A DNA stretch of 40,264 bases from a virus: IMG/VR virus record IMGVR_UViG_3300038708_000020, positions 1 to 40,264 of that record. One strand, given 5' to 3'. Under the pieces are notes generated by a model, which was not told where the DNA came from, searched no databases, and saw only the letters and a list, made by a program, of their open reading frames with translations. A program made the translations under genes and the position numbers. This document shows, one piece after another, positions 1 through 11,100 of this stretch (position 1 is its first letter; the number at the start of each line of letters is the position of its first letter).

Positions 1-321
1 TCAGTTTGACAAAACTCTGCGGGTTGGTGCTCTTCTCGACCTGAACTTCCCTCCCTTGATCTTCCTTTGGTAAATACCAGTTTGATACCCCATTGAATCT
101 AAGGTTCTACGGATTGCATCGTCTAGCTTCTTGCGCTCATTAAATGACATACGTGGGGACATTAAACCTTTGAGTACTCCATCGCCAATTTCCCCAGTAC
201 TTACGACACATTGGCCAAAGTAAGACGTATGCTTATGCTTGAAGAACTTAAATATTGAGCCAAGTTGTTCTACTTCTATATCAACGCCTAAATCAGGGTA
301 TTCGATTCGCTGTAATGACAT
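1..321 (-). CDS. Hypothetical protein, last gene of the phage map
   Basis: I do not recognise this 106-residue protein. It is soluble, with no signal peptide or membrane segment, and ends in a strongly basic tail (K/R-rich from about residue 84), which suggests contact with nucleic acid or with an acidic partner. It begins at ATG 321, preceded by AAGGTG about five bases upstream, and is separated from the fibre gene before it by a 51-base gap (322-372), so it may have its own promoter or follow a terminator. In Mu the terminal position carries com/mom, but this protein is far shorter than Mom and shows no resemblance I can see. A tail-fibre accessory role is another possibility. Confidence 0.7.
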   Translation of the reverse strand: MSLQRIEYPDLGVDIEVEQLGSIFKFFKHKHTSYFGQCVVSTGEIGDGVLKGLMSPRMSFNERKKLDDAIRRTLDSMGYQTGIYQRKIKGGKFRSRRAPTRRVLSN

Positions 322-372
322 TGCGCACCTTTTAACTAGTGTTTAAACGGCTACCAAAGGGCAACCGTGATT

Positions 373-3300
373 TTAGTTGACTCGTGAATTAACCACTGTG
401 ATGTAGCCACTGAGCAAGTTGGCTTGCGTGTTTTTTACTACAATAGTTTCAAAGTAGTGGCGCCCACTGAAGTTCAACTCTGCGGCTGTTATCAATATCT
501 CGATTTTGTTGTCCACGTATGAGACGCCATTGTCGGTACTTTTGCTTATCAGAGGTTCGGAGCCTGCGAGCTTAAATAGCTGAAATACACTCTCTTCGAA
601 GTTGGATACATCAGTACCACCACCATCAACCTCAATTGTGATACGAGCATCACGGCCTTTAAATAAAGCGCCAGAGCTAGAGTTTAATAATGGCTTTTCT
701 TGTGTACCGCTTAGCAACGTAGCTTTGAGCTCTAGTAAGTTGCGCACGTCGCCGGGGGTAACTACAGGCGGGACATATGCATTAACCACGTTTGTTATGC
801 TCACTGGGTCGCTGTACAGCTCACCGTCAAACGCTCTAGCAGTAATCGTTACGTTGTATTCAGTCGCGTTTTGTACCGCAGTAAATGAGCACTCGTTACC
901 GTTTGTATCAAGCGTTACTGCTGGCCCAGTCGAATCGACTGTAAACTCATAACTAAGGCTGTCATTTTCAGGGTCAGTAGCGGTAACTACGTATTCTGAC
1001 AAATTACCCGCGCTTGCGGTTTGTGGCCCAGTGAATGAGTTAATAGCAGGTTTAGTGTTAACAGGTGTCGCAGACGTTGTTGTTACAGTGCTAATTGTGC
1101 TTGGTGCAGAATCACCTAATGCATTACTCGCCCTAGCGTAAACCGTATATTCCGTTTCCGCTTCAAGCACTGTAAATACCCCGTTATCCTGCTCTTTACC
1201 GTCTAAGAAATACTTATAACCTGTGGCACCAGCAACGTTACTAGCTGTTAGTGTCACACTATCTGCGGTTCTAGCAGTCGTAAGTGTTGGAGAATCAGGA
1301 ACGGCTATCGCGTTATCAGTATACGAGTAAGCTTTTATACCGCCTAATGACCATGCACTTGTGGAAACTGGATCTTCAACGTAGTAGCCTGAGCCGAAAA
1401 TCTTTATTGGCGTTTCATAATCGAAGCCAGTTATATCAACGGTATTCAATACCCCTAACCCATCTAGGAATATTAGCTGGTTGAGTGCTGGGATAATCCG
1501 TAAACCAACCTGCAATTTTGATTGAGGTGACTCGTCTTTATTGTTGTTTATCCAGTTACCACTTTGGCCGAAGTATTTATCAGTTGGAGTGTTACCGTCA
1601 TTGTAAGCCCCTACTACAGATAGCTGCATTGGTTCAGAACGTGCATCATCTAAGTTAGTCGCAGTCGTTGCGGGTAAGTAGATTGCCAACTCACGACTGC
1701 TGCCTGTTACTGCATCCGCTAAGCCTATTTTTATGGCTTGTGGTGTTTCTGTATTCTTACCGAAGTAGTCGAAGTATATCTCCGTCATACTATGGTCGGA
1801 CAACGTAATGCTGTCGTTACTTAGGAACCCGCTTACAGAGCCACCCATTTCTAGGTTTATACGTGTAAGAAAAGGGCCATCGTTCCAGACAGAGTGTTCC
1901 GCAGTTCCAGTGTATGTGAGGTTAGGTATTACTGCTGAGTCAGAGGTTTCAAGATTAATAAGCTCTGCACGTTCAGCATTTGTAGCAAATAGCGTCCAGT
2001 CATATGGCTCCTCTACCAGCTTAGCAACGCCAATTTCTTGAACACCTTCTACACTACTGCGACCAGTGTAAAACCCGTATTTAATACCATCGATCTCAAT
2101 CTCAGTGATACCGCCAACACTAGAATCATCAAACGTTCCAGAAGCGCCTTTGCCCATAGTTTGATGTGCATACGATACAACCATTAACCTTTCATCTAGT
2201 AGTATCTCTACAGGTATCGCGTAACCACTTTGTGTGCCGAATGCAGGAACCTGTACCGTACCTGTGGTTCGATAATATGCACCTTCGCGCTTCATATTAT
2301 CTATTTTGCTAACAGCGAGATAAACACCATCCGTGAATAATGGATCGTCTTTTAGCTGTCCACGCTGCAACCAATAAGTATTAATTCTTTCCCAGTTTTT
2401 ACCATCGTTAGAGCCAATGTACTGGTACGATGCTCCGCGAGTAGCACCACCACCACCATGTAACGCACGGCCTACATAAACATACGGTAGGCTTTCAACT
2501 ACGTTAAGACCACCACGTTTATAACCATCATGACCATCACCCGCGTAATGCCATGCGTTATATTCAATGCCCGGATATTTAACGTCTGAAAAGTCCACCC
2601 CATTTGTACCAGTAACATACTTGGTGGTCTGGTACAAAAGTGAACTGAACTTATTAGTGTCTAACGAAACCCCTTGGTTATGGTAATAAAGGATGACTTC
2701 ACCATTCACAACTATTGGAGATGGTGTTTCTGTCTGGAACCCTTTACCGGTATCAACAAAGATAGGGTTGGTTTTTTGCGTAATATGGTCGAATTCGGGT
2801 AAATTAGAAACTACTTCAAAGCCGACTAACGCTGCGTTGTTTAATACTTCTTCACCATCTACGACAATTATCAAATCACCGCGAGACTTATCCCATACAC
2901 GCAGGATAATTGCACCATCACCGTTTAAATCATGGTCGGTTGATGTATACAGTAGCATTGGGTATTGCTCATGCGGCCAATCGTTAATCAAAGAGCCGTC
3001 AACAGGCCAAGCCCAGTATTCATTGTCATTAGAACTTAACGCAGGGTGAGTGGGTAAACTACCTAGTTTCGTGCCTGTGAGCGCAAACCCACTAAGGGTC
3101 TGAGGCATTTTTGAGGGTAATACGGCAGACAATGAGGCTGTCAGCGTTTGTGTTGCTGGCTCACTATCATCAGTGCCATCGTTTACTACTACTGATAATA
3201 CGTACTCGCCATCTACGTCTGGGGTAAAGCTGGGCGATGTTGTTGTGCCATCAATGACTGTAGCCGAAGAACCAGCAGGTACTGTAGTTAGCGTGGTAAG

Positions 3301-3939
3301 GTACGTAATATCAGAGCCGTTAGGGTCGTAAGATCCGCTAACATCGGCAGTATAGCTAAAATTAGTATTGATGTTACGGCTAGCACCGATAACCGCTATT
3401 GGTATAATGTTGTTGGCTGCTTCCGCTTCGGTAAACGACACCGATGTAAGACCGTAGAAGCCTTCAACTGTTGCAACCTGTGCACCACCGATATTTACGT
3501 TTCTTTCATCAGTCCCATCGAAATAAAGTGTGCCATCTTTGTATATCTTTATAGAGTTACCAGATGTAACAATACGCAATACTGCCGAAGTAGCAGAACC
3601 AACGACTAGGTTGTCGATGTCCTCGGATACACCATCTTCGATATATGTGAATGCGATGCCGTTAAAATCCATGTTCCATGACAGGCGGAACATATTATTT
3701 GCATCAAGTCTGCGGAACTCATAGCGTATTGACTTATTTGCTACCCCAGGCTCTCTACGGTCTATATGTAGGGTAACGTCACTATCTGGTGCATTATTTA
3801 CAAGCTGTAGCTCTGAATAAGCCCCCGCTGCACTTCTAAAATGCCCATTATCAAACCACCAATTGTCTGTTACTTCAAATAGTTCTGGCGGTGTGGCCGA
3901 ACCATTGGCGAGTGTTAAATCTATCGTTACTTGAGCCAC
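373..3939 (-). CDS. Large receptor-binding tail protein with PKD/FN3/Ig-like domains
   Basis: A 1188-residue protein that starts with GTG at 3939, with AGGGG six bases upstream and nine bases after the preceding fibre gene. The N-terminal 180 residues look like a lectin-like beta-sandwich. A PKD/REJ-like domain follows (about 180-275, with NDGTDDSEPATQT), then a long central region with tryptophan- and glycine-rich blocks (about 280-920) that could be a sialidase-like propeller or glycan-binding domain. Near 935-1010 is a fibronectin type III domain, then a cadherin-like domain (TDPENDSLSYEF) and a C-terminal beta domain. It is most likely a host-recognition spike at the tail tip. Enzymatic activity is not proven: I see no certain catalytic motif. 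Confidence 0.8.
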   Translation of the reverse strand: MAQVTIDLTLANGSATPPELFEVTDNWWFDNGHFRSAAGAYSELQLVNNAPDSDVTLHIDRREPGVANKSIRYEFRRLDANNMFRLSWNMDFNGIAFTYIEDGVSEDIDNLVVGSATSAVLRIVTSGNSIKIYKDGTLYFDGTDERNVNIGGAQVATVEGFYGLTSVSFTEAEAANNIIPIAVIGASRNINTNFSYTADVSGSYDPNGSDITYLTTLTTVPAGSSATVIDGTTTSPSFTPDVDGEYVLSVVVNDGTDDSEPATQTLTASLSAVLPSKMPQTLSGFALTGTKLGSLPTHPALSSNDNEYWAWPVDGSLINDWPHEQYPMLLYTSTDHDLNGDGAIILRVWDKSRGDLIIVVDGEEVLNNAALVGFEVVSNLPEFDHITQKTNPIFVDTGKGFQTETPSPIVVNGEVILYYHNQGVSLDTNKFSSLLYQTTKYVTGTNGVDFSDVKYPGIEYNAWHYAGDGHDGYKRGGLNVVESLPYVYVGRALHGGGGATRGASYQYIGSNDGKNWERINTYWLQRGQLKDDPLFTDGVYLAVSKIDNMKREGAYYRTTGTVQVPAFGTQSGYAIPVEILLDERLMVVSYAHQTMGKGASGTFDDSSVGGITEIEIDGIKYGFYTGRSSVEGVQEIGVAKLVEEPYDWTLFATNAERAELINLETSDSAVIPNLTYTGTAEHSVWNDGPFLTRINLEMGGSVSGFLSNDSITLSDHSMTEIYFDYFGKNTETPQAIKIGLADAVTGSSRELAIYLPATTATNLDDARSEPMQLSVVGAYNDGNTPTDKYFGQSGNWINNNKDESPQSKLQVGLRIIPALNQLIFLDGLGVLNTVDITGFDYETPIKIFGSGYYVEDPVSTSAWSLGGIKAYSYTDNAIAVPDSPTLTTARTADSVTLTASNVAGATGYKYFLDGKEQDNGVFTVLEAETEYTVYARASNALGDSAPSTISTVTTTSATPVNTKPAINSFTGPQTASAGNLSEYVVTATDPENDSLSYEFTVDSTGPAVTLDTNGNECSFTAVQNATEYNVTITARAFDGELYSDPVSITNVVNAYVPPVVTPGDVRNLLELKATLLSGTQEKPLLNSSSGALFKGRDARITIEVDGGGTDVSNFEESVFQLFKLAGSEPLISKSTDNGVSYVDNKIEILITAAELNFSGRHYFETIVVKNTQANLLSGYITVVNSRVN

Positions 3940-3947
3940 GTTAACCC

Positions 3948-6848
3948 CTAATTTACTGTTATGTTATTTATTGTTTCCCACGCGCCAACCAGCGCCCCGT
4001 TAAGGCACCGGCAGCGGAATGAGTATGTGTTTGAAGGTAATGAAACCGTTCTTTTGAATGCGCCGACAACGCCCGGCAAACCGACATTTTCAACGCTTAG
4101 CGCTTGCCAACTACTACCCCCGTCTGTGCTGTACTGGAATTCCATATCGGTCATAGCCACGCGGTTTAAATCGTCCAACGTTGGATATGTTTTTAAGATT
4201 TCAACTGACTCACGGTTCCCGCCTATCGGCCCCCGTCCTTCGAAATAAAAGCTACTGTCTTTCTTCTGGTTGCCGACCTGCGAAACGGTGACGCAGCGAG
4301 TGCCATCAATGGTGCAATTCCATACCTCGAAATACGCAGCGCTGTACCCCACTGAGAAAACTTCTCTGGTGCCGTAAGTCTGAATAAACGCATTATTGGC
4401 TAGTGTTACTGCACCGTGCTTATGCGTTCTGACTATCTTGCAAGCACCCTCTAGCGTGCTGTGCGTCATTTCAGTGCGTTTTTTAAGGTCTGTTATTGAG
4501 TCCGAACCGTTCTTACCGTCTAAGTTGTAGATGTGTGCGCTATACGGGAAACTATTTTCATCCCAGTTAGAGCTATTGATCACAATAATGTCGCAGTTAC
4601 CGAACTGTGACGTGTAATCACCGTAGTTAGAATCAAGCAACAGGTCGCCTGTCATGTTGCAAAGCTGCTGAACTTTAACGAACGGGCCGTACAAGTCACC
4701 CACGACACCGACCTGCCATGTGTCGTATTGCCCTGTGTATCCACCGATGAAATTAAACCCATCGACTTCAAGCGACTCAGCACCACGAAGATTGATGCCG
4801 TTTCTACGCCCCGTACACGTTACGTTTTCAAAAAGGTAGCTGCGGTCTGCAACTGCTGAGCGATAACCGTCCTTATCGTTTTGATCAAGCTCTTGGTTCT
4901 GGATATGGATTGCTGCTGTGTAATCATCACGTAAGCGTCTTGCAGGAATGATGCGCCAGCTTAAATTCACCTCTGAACCGTTAACCTCTGCGCTTAACTC
5001 CGGTACTGCGGGTGTCTCGCTTCGAAGTAACTTTCTGACATAGATATTTTCTACACTGCCCTTGTAACCACTCGCCGTTATTTGAACTTGGGTTGCGCTG
5101 CTAGGGGCTCTAATGAGCCACACTTCTGTCCCTTCAATGCTGTGGCTGTATTGGCCTTCTGCGCTGCCTATTTTTGGTTTGACTGAACCACTTTGAAAAT
5201 CACTAAGCTTTAGGGATATTTGGTACACCTCGTCAACTTCAAAAGCGTAGTTCGCACTTAAAGGGTTACTTGTCCCTGACGTTGTGTAAACACCGCTAGT
5301 GTTAGTCCATCCAGAACCGCTGAACGCATCAGGCTGAACCACTTTCGCACCGACTTCTGGTGAAGGGTGAATAGTGAACTGGTGCATGTAGATAAGCGTT
5401 TCAGTTGAGTACCGGAAATAGTCAACCGCCGTTTCGCCAGGATCTAAATGAAGCCACGCTTCTGCTGGCATATATCGAGCAGAGCCATTGACGGTAGGCA
5501 ACACTTTTGCCCCGCTCGGTAATGTCACAACGCTTTGGTACGGTCTTTCGGCCCCTTGAACTGATATGGCATCGTTAAGCTGAGGGATATGCATATAAGG
5601 TAGGTACAGCGTCTTGTTGGCGTAGACTGGAAGTGCATCCATCGTTACCGTTGCTTTCTCGCCTCGCCACGCTTCCCCTTCTAACAACTCTACCGTTTCG
5701 TTATATAGAATCCCGTTTACCGTGACGTTGTTTAGGATGACCGTACACGCCCCTTGAGCAGATAAAAAAGGCAGGGGTAAGTGAGCGCGGTAGTCACCAC
5801 CATTAATGGTGACGGTGGAATTAAGCCCTACAACGACCACACCTAAACCGTTGACCTCGTCTAAGTTGCAACCGCAGTTGTTAAGCTCTCCGCTTTTGTG
5901 GAAGTAGTACGCGAAACTGTCACCCGATATTTGCCTAGTCCAGCTGACCATGCAGTCGCGGGCAATTGCGGTATCAAAAAATTCAATGCCTGCGCCATCG
6001 CGTGTTGACGTGAGGTATTTAACTTCAACGGCGCAGGAAAATTTAAAACCGTTCCCGCTAAAGCCTGATGTATGCACGTCTCGAACAATCGCCACTCCCC
6101 CTGTGTCTACTTCTAATCCATAAAGTAGCGTTTCGTTTTCGCTGTATTCATGGTTATTGTTGGTTATGGTGCCGCCAATGACTTCCATTTCAGAATGACC
6201 AGCACGAATGACCATACCAATATCGCCTGTGCCGCTAATATCGAAATCTTGTGTTGACACATTGCTAGAGCCAATAGGTATGTCTAGCGCTTTGAAGATG
6301 GTGTTAATAAACGTGAGTTTACGTAAAATCCAATCAAGCATGGCGTACCCTTGCGTATTGATGAGGCCAGCATTACTTAGTAAAGCACCGTTAATTTCCC
6401 CGCCACGGTTATCACCAGAAAGCTTTATGAAGGGGTCTGAATCTTTTAGCTTGATGCCGAAAAAGTGATGGTAGTTAACGCTTAACACAATTAGATCACC
6501 AGACACGCCAGTCATCCAAGGGCTATGATTGTCTAGGTTTGTATCAATATCTCGCTCGCCTATTTGCAGGCCGAAGTAAAACGATAGCGGGTTTCCGTCC
6601 CTCCCTTTGTCTACGTTAAAGTTCCAGGGCAACGTTCTAGGCGTCCAATCCCTTACCTTGGCTGGGGATGAACCGATAAAGAAGTTATCGCCAGGATCAA
6701 CACGATATTCAGGATCTTCCTCTTCACTGCCGCTAAACTCACGGCGATAGATACTCTCTAATTCTTGCGCGGGGTTACATTCTGACCACTCTTGCCCATC
6801 GGTCCAGTGGGGGGCAGAGGATAAGTTCACATCGAAAAGTCTATCCAT
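3948..6848 (-). CDS. Tail spike/fibre protein with parallel beta-helix regions
   Basis: A 966-residue protein whose ATG at 6848 overlaps the stop of the preceding fibre gene by eight bases, implying coupled translation. Residues about 190-390 and 650-850 carry short repeating V/I-N-G-x-x turns typical of right-handed parallel beta-helices (pectate-lyase-like), the fold of many phage depolymerase tailspikes. Between them, about 490-620, is a carbohydrate-binding-module-like beta-sandwich, and the C-terminus has an Ig/FN3-like segment. It is a likely surface polysaccharide-binding or -cleaving spike. The fold is inferred from repeat texture; no catalytic residues were identified. Confidence 0.8.
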   Translation of the reverse strand: MDRLFDVNLSSAPHWTDGQEWSECNPAQELESIYRREFSGSEEEDPEYRVDPGDNFFIGSSPAKVRDWTPRTLPWNFNVDKGRDGNPLSFYFGLQIGERDIDTNLDNHSPWMTGVSGDLIVLSVNYHHFFGIKLKDSDPFIKLSGDNRGGEINGALLSNAGLINTQGYAMLDWILRKLTFINTIFKALDIPIGSSNVSTQDFDISGTGDIGMVIRAGHSEMEVIGGTITNNNHEYSENETLLYGLEVDTGGVAIVRDVHTSGFSGNGFKFSCAVEVKYLTSTRDGAGIEFFDTAIARDCMVSWTRQISGDSFAYYFHKSGELNNCGCNLDEVNGLGVVVVGLNSTVTINGGDYRAHLPLPFLSAQGACTVILNNVTVNGILYNETVELLEGEAWRGEKATVTMDALPVYANKTLYLPYMHIPQLNDAISVQGAERPYQSVVTLPSGAKVLPTVNGSARYMPAEAWLHLDPGETAVDYFRYSTETLIYMHQFTIHPSPEVGAKVVQPDAFSGSGWTNTSGVYTTSGTSNPLSANYAFEVDEVYQISLKLSDFQSGSVKPKIGSAEGQYSHSIEGTEVWLIRAPSSATQVQITASGYKGSVENIYVRKLLRSETPAVPELSAEVNGSEVNLSWRIIPARRLRDDYTAAIHIQNQELDQNDKDGYRSAVADRSYLFENVTCTGRRNGINLRGAESLEVDGFNFIGGYTGQYDTWQVGVVGDLYGPFVKVQQLCNMTGDLLLDSNYGDYTSQFGNCDIIVINSSNWDENSFPYSAHIYNLDGKNGSDSITDLKKRTEMTHSTLEGACKIVRTHKHGAVTLANNAFIQTYGTREVFSVGYSAAYFEVWNCTIDGTRCVTVSQVGNQKKDSSFYFEGRGPIGGNRESVEILKTYPTLDDLNRVAMTDMEFQYSTDGGSSWQALSVENVGLPGVVGAFKRTVSLPSNTYSFRCRCLNGALVGAWETINNITVN

Positions 6849-8154
6849 AATGCGGTATTCTCATTTTTATTGATTCCACTTCTATTGCGCCTGAGACGTT
6901 TGAACCTGCTCGTTTGAAGTAAATTCTTTCATCAGCAATAAAGCGCCCCGAACCTGCGTAAAACATTCGATTCGGGCTACGGTTTGAAATGGTTAGGGCG
7001 AGCGTGTTACTTAGATATTCAGCTATCAGAACAATTTCGAATTCAAATTCATCAAAACTGTCATCAAAGAATCGCAGGGCATCATCGCCCTCCTCTGCAC
7101 CAGTCACCGTAAAAACTCTTGTATTATTAGCGTCTTGCGCCCAGCTTGCCCCCATAGAATATGGGGTGTCTGGTGTCATATCATCGCTGTACCAGTAGCC
7201 ATCGGCTTTCTGGTAGAACGTTCTAAAAGGTGACTTAAACGTCCCAAAGGCGGTATCAAACTTTGCGTTTAACGAACTCACATCAGACTGGTTCACATCG
7301 AATTGATGCCAACCGGTATCAAGCTCTACGTACTCGATAATGCCCTCGAAATACTGACTACTGAACTCGCCTATCTTGTACAGGTTAGTAACCGTGGTTT
7401 CGTAGTCGTGCCATTCGTGATTGGTCAGCGTGGGGTTATTTGGCAACCCTAAGCCGCCAGTACCCATAGGGTAAACACGCATTTTTATGGTGCCACTGTA
7501 GGAACTGTTATTGTTGAATCGCAGGATCAACCCACGATAGAAAATAGGGAAAGCACGGCTCGCAATGGTATTGGGGACAGTGAACCAGGTATCGGTCATG
7601 GCTACATGCACCAAGCCCCTAACATCATCAAACCGCATCATCCTCTTGTTGTTAGGGGATTCAACAGGTAGTTCATCTGTTTTTTTCAGTGTGGGGTAAT
7701 CTGTCAGTACACGAGCTAAGTTAACTTCTCGTTTTATACCGGGACTTAGCGCTTCGGTACGTTTATCTTCCTTAGCATCAAGTTCTGGTATTTGTTCTTT
7801 TGTTAAACTTCCACCCACCTCTGAAAATTCCGGCCATCTTTTTGCAGTTTCAGGGAGTATGTCACCTATATCACCTCCCACTTCCCCGAATGAAGGCCAT
7901 CTTTTCGCGGTGTCGGGGAGTACGCCTTCTATGTCACCTGTAACCTCGCCAAATGAAGGCCATCTTGTCGCCGTTTCTGGTTTACCTTGAATGCCATTCC
8001 AATTTTGATCTCCGACCAGGCTGGAAACAACATTTTCAATAGTTGTTTCTAGTTGCTGATTGTACTCAGCCCAATCAGCACTGAATTGCTGCTGGGTTTC
8101 TACTAGACTCTGAATCGCAGCGATAGCGGCCTGTAGTTGTTGCTCCGTTGTCAT
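6841..8154 (-). CDS. Tail fibre protein with N-terminal coiled coil and 21-residue repeats
   Basis: A 437-residue protein whose start overlaps the stop of the tip protein gene (ATGA). Residues 1-50 form a glutamine-rich alpha-helical or coiled-coil segment suited to trimerisation or attachment to the tail tip. Residues 61-123 hold three copies of a 21-residue unit containing RWPxFxEVGG. The rest (about 170-437) is a beta-rich distal domain. Position directly after the J-like tip protein and before two large spikes supports a structural fibre. I do not recognise a named family. Confidence 0.8.
   Translation of the reverse strand: MTTEQQLQAAIAAIQSLVETQQQFSADWAEYNQQLETTIENVVSSLVGDQNWNGIQGKPETATRWPSFGEVTGDIEGVLPDTAKRWPSFGEVGGDIGDILPETAKRWPEFSEVGGSLTKEQIPELDAKEDKRTEALSPGIKREVNLARVLTDYPTLKKTDELPVESPNNKRMMRFDDVRGLVHVAMTDTWFTVPNTIASRAFPIFYRGLILRFNNNSSYSGTIKMRVYPMGTGGLGLPNNPTLTNHEWHDYETTVTNLYKIGEFSSQYFEGIIEYVELDTGWHQFDVNQSDVSSLNAKFDTAFGTFKSPFRTFYQKADGYWYSDDMTPDTPYSMGASWAQDANNTRVFTVTGAEEGDDALRFFDDSFDEFEFEIVLIAEYLSNTLALTISNRSPNRMFYAGSGRFIADERIYFKRAGSNVSGAIEVESIKMRIPHYG
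7786..7974 (-). repeat. Three tandem 63-bp (21-residue) coding repeats in the fibre gene
   Basis: The plus-strand marker GGCCATCTT recurs at 7832, 7895 and 7958, a spacing of exactly 63 bases. The encoded units run from residue 61 to 123 of the fibre and each contains RWPxFxEV. The two upstream copies are the most alike; the third has diverged after GGS. Confidence 0.9.
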
Positions 8155-11100
8155 GCAATGACTCCCCCGCGGCTATAAAGCCCGGCGTAGCTAGGATACG
8201 TCCCTTCGTTTGCAGGAGTGCTATTATCGTCTCCTGTCGACGTATGCGGGGTGTTGATACTGGGAAGGTTGTTTAAAAATTTATAAGTGCACCGAATAGC
8301 CATCGGATCGCCTTCGGTATTGGTTGAACCACTGCGTGCAAACACTTTAAATTCGATACTGTCCCAGGGCTCGGAACGAGTTGTGTAACGATACGTGATG
8401 GGCACAGTCCCATAATGTCGAGATTGAGCATCATTCAACACTGTCTGATAAATTATTTCGTACTGGTTGTGTGCAGAATGCGATGTGTCAGCCATTTGAT
8501 ATCGAACAGACACATCAATATTCATCCTGTCATTCTGACTTGAATCTGATGCAGCGATAATGTCTAGCATGATGTCTAACAAGTAATAAGCAGCTCTGTT
8601 TTTGTTGAACTCAAAATCCTCGGTACCTAATGCTGGGCCAATTACTTTTGGTAGAATCAGAGTTCTCGGCACTCGCAGACCTTGGCTGTATGCGAAATCT
8701 TCTACGAATAGCGGAGCTAGCTGATCGTAGTCGGTGAGAATAACTGCAGATGATGCGCTGATTGCTGATGCACTGAGATAGCCCTTTACAACTCTATTAC
8801 CCGCATCATATGCCACGTTATCTTTCGTTATACACTGATAGCAATTGGCAATTGTCATTAGCGATGTATCGGCGTTACCTTGCGCATCAACAAGGCGAGG
8901 GCCCCGCCAGAAAATTAACTCATCTGAGCCAAATGGTGTGCTGGATTCGTATTTTGAGAAACCACTGCCGGCTGTTCCTGTCATCTCGTAGATTGGTGCT
9001 TTTATCTTGCCTCTGAACTCACCAGCGCCATAGAACATCAACTCTTTACTTGTCGTATCAAAACCAAGTTGTATCTCGCCGTTTTGACCGACGAATCGGG
9101 TAGCGCCGGCAGCGAACGTAATCACGCTTTCGTCTTCACTGCCCCGTACAAATACGCCCGTTACCTTGCCATCCACATCAATTGCAAATTGAATTTCGCC
9201 AGAGACGCGACCAAGCTCGTCTTCGAGTGCTTCAAAATACGAATACACAGATAGATTGTTACCCAGTCCGCCCGTGATTTTTACGTTATTAAATGCCTGG
9301 GCGAAAGCGGCACCCTCTATCCAGTGGCCATCTTCGTTCTCATAGCCAATTTGCGCATTCTTAAACGTTTCGATTTGAGCTGATACAGGTGAATTACCAA
9401 CCCGTGCCTGGAGTATCGCCACCTCGCTGGCTTTAGCAGCACCAGCGGTTGTAAATAAATCAACTTGGCGTAAATAAGTGGTTGATAGCTCGTCAAATTG
9501 AGCCGTCAACAACTCTTCTAACAACGCGCGTGATTGTGATTCGCTCGCTATTGCAGCGATGGCCTGAACCGCTTTGGCATCTGCAGTTCCCACTTGCACT
9601 GCAACGCTAGTTGTTTTTGTGTCAACGGTGGCAATATCAGCGGCTTGTTCAACGATGTTCGCTAGCAAACCGATTTGCCCTTCGGCCAGCTCGTCGTTGT
9701 AATAGTCTTGATCGTTCAAGTATTTGGTAAAGCCGCTTAAAGTATCCAGTAACGTATTAGGCAGACCAGGCAATGTAATTGCAGCAATCGTTTCTGGCGA
9801 TATTGCATCTATGGTGATGCCGATTAGGTCGGGTATAACCACTGGTACCCAATTTGGATCAACCAAATCACCTTCCACTAATCGATACCACAAATACAGT
9901 GTGGCGCCCTGTTCTGTTCCCACCACAGTAACCCCGTTGCCATTTGCTAGGGTTATCGCGTCAGCGAATACGTCAGTAAACGAATAACGCCATTGGTACG
10001 TGGCTGAGCTATTTGGCAAGTCAGGTCCAACGATTATGACTCGCCCTGGTAAAATATCGAACTTCAGCGGCGTGTTTGTTGGCGTGCTTGGCAAGCCAAT
10101 GTTGAAACTGAAAGCAGGTGCCGCGCTTCTTTTATCAAAGCGGTTTTCAGCGGATATCAACGCAGAATAATTACCTGCCGCTAGATTTTTCACATCTAGG
10201 GTAGGGGAAAGTGGCGTCTCACTATGATACCAACCATCGTCTGGGCTTCTTACTAACAGCGCTATGTATCTGCGCACTGATGATGGAGTAGGGTGTGACC
10301 AGGTCAAAAAACCTTGGCGATGACTGTCGTTTGGCGTTGGCGTGTAGTTGATATTCTCGACAGGGGAAATGTTCGTCGTGTCAGGCAGTGATGTGTTTGC
10401 AGGAATATTAATTTCAGTGATGGTGAAATCATCCTGATATAGCTCGATGTGCTCCTCTTCAATCGCCAGTATCGTACGGCGCTTGCTTACATCAACACGG
10501 TAATCCTGAACGATAAATTCTCTGTCGACTCCTGTTTGTGTGTCTACGTAACGCAAAACTGCACCGGGCACTACGTCTAAACGGATACCCTGCAGTGACA
10601 CTTGACTCGTAAAGCCCGCTTGGCTTCGTTCTAACTGACGTTTCTGGAGTCGTTGCGCGATAGTGCTGCGGTTCGTGAAATATAGCTTTAAGTTGCTATC
10701 TAATTCAGTGCCATCATCTTGGGCATAGTTGGCACCAAAGGTTACTGGGGCATCTGTTACCTGGTACTTTAAATCCGGCTCAACGTATTCGCCACGCACC
10801 AAATTAGTTTTCTCTTTTTCAGGTCTGTGCGGCTGATAGTTGGGTTGCTCCACAAAATCATCAGGTGTTAACGTGACAGTACTAGGACCGCCGTACATCG
10901 CCGGTTTTATATAGATTTTGCCGCCAGGACGGTAAATACGCGCACCACTGCTTGACAACAAATATTTAAGACTGTCACCGGGCTTTAACGTGCTGTTTAT
11001 AACACCATTGCACGTAAAGCGGCGCTCGATTTGAGTATCGCCATTAGTATCTGTGTATTCGACTACTGTGTCGCAATAGTTCGCTGTTAACGCTGCGAAG

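Noticed and set aside
1-321. Mom DNA modification protein
   Set aside because: Position fits, but the protein is less than half the length of Mom and shares no visible motif.
322-372. GTTTAAACG motif shared by several intergenic gaps as a late-promoter signature
   Set aside because: The same string also occurs inside genes (near 11967 and 34603), so it is not specific.
602-3049. Several 60-120-codon open frames on the plus strand opposite the large spike gene
   Set aside because: No ribosome sites or plausible protein character; they are antisense shadows of a long real gene, as are those elsewhere.
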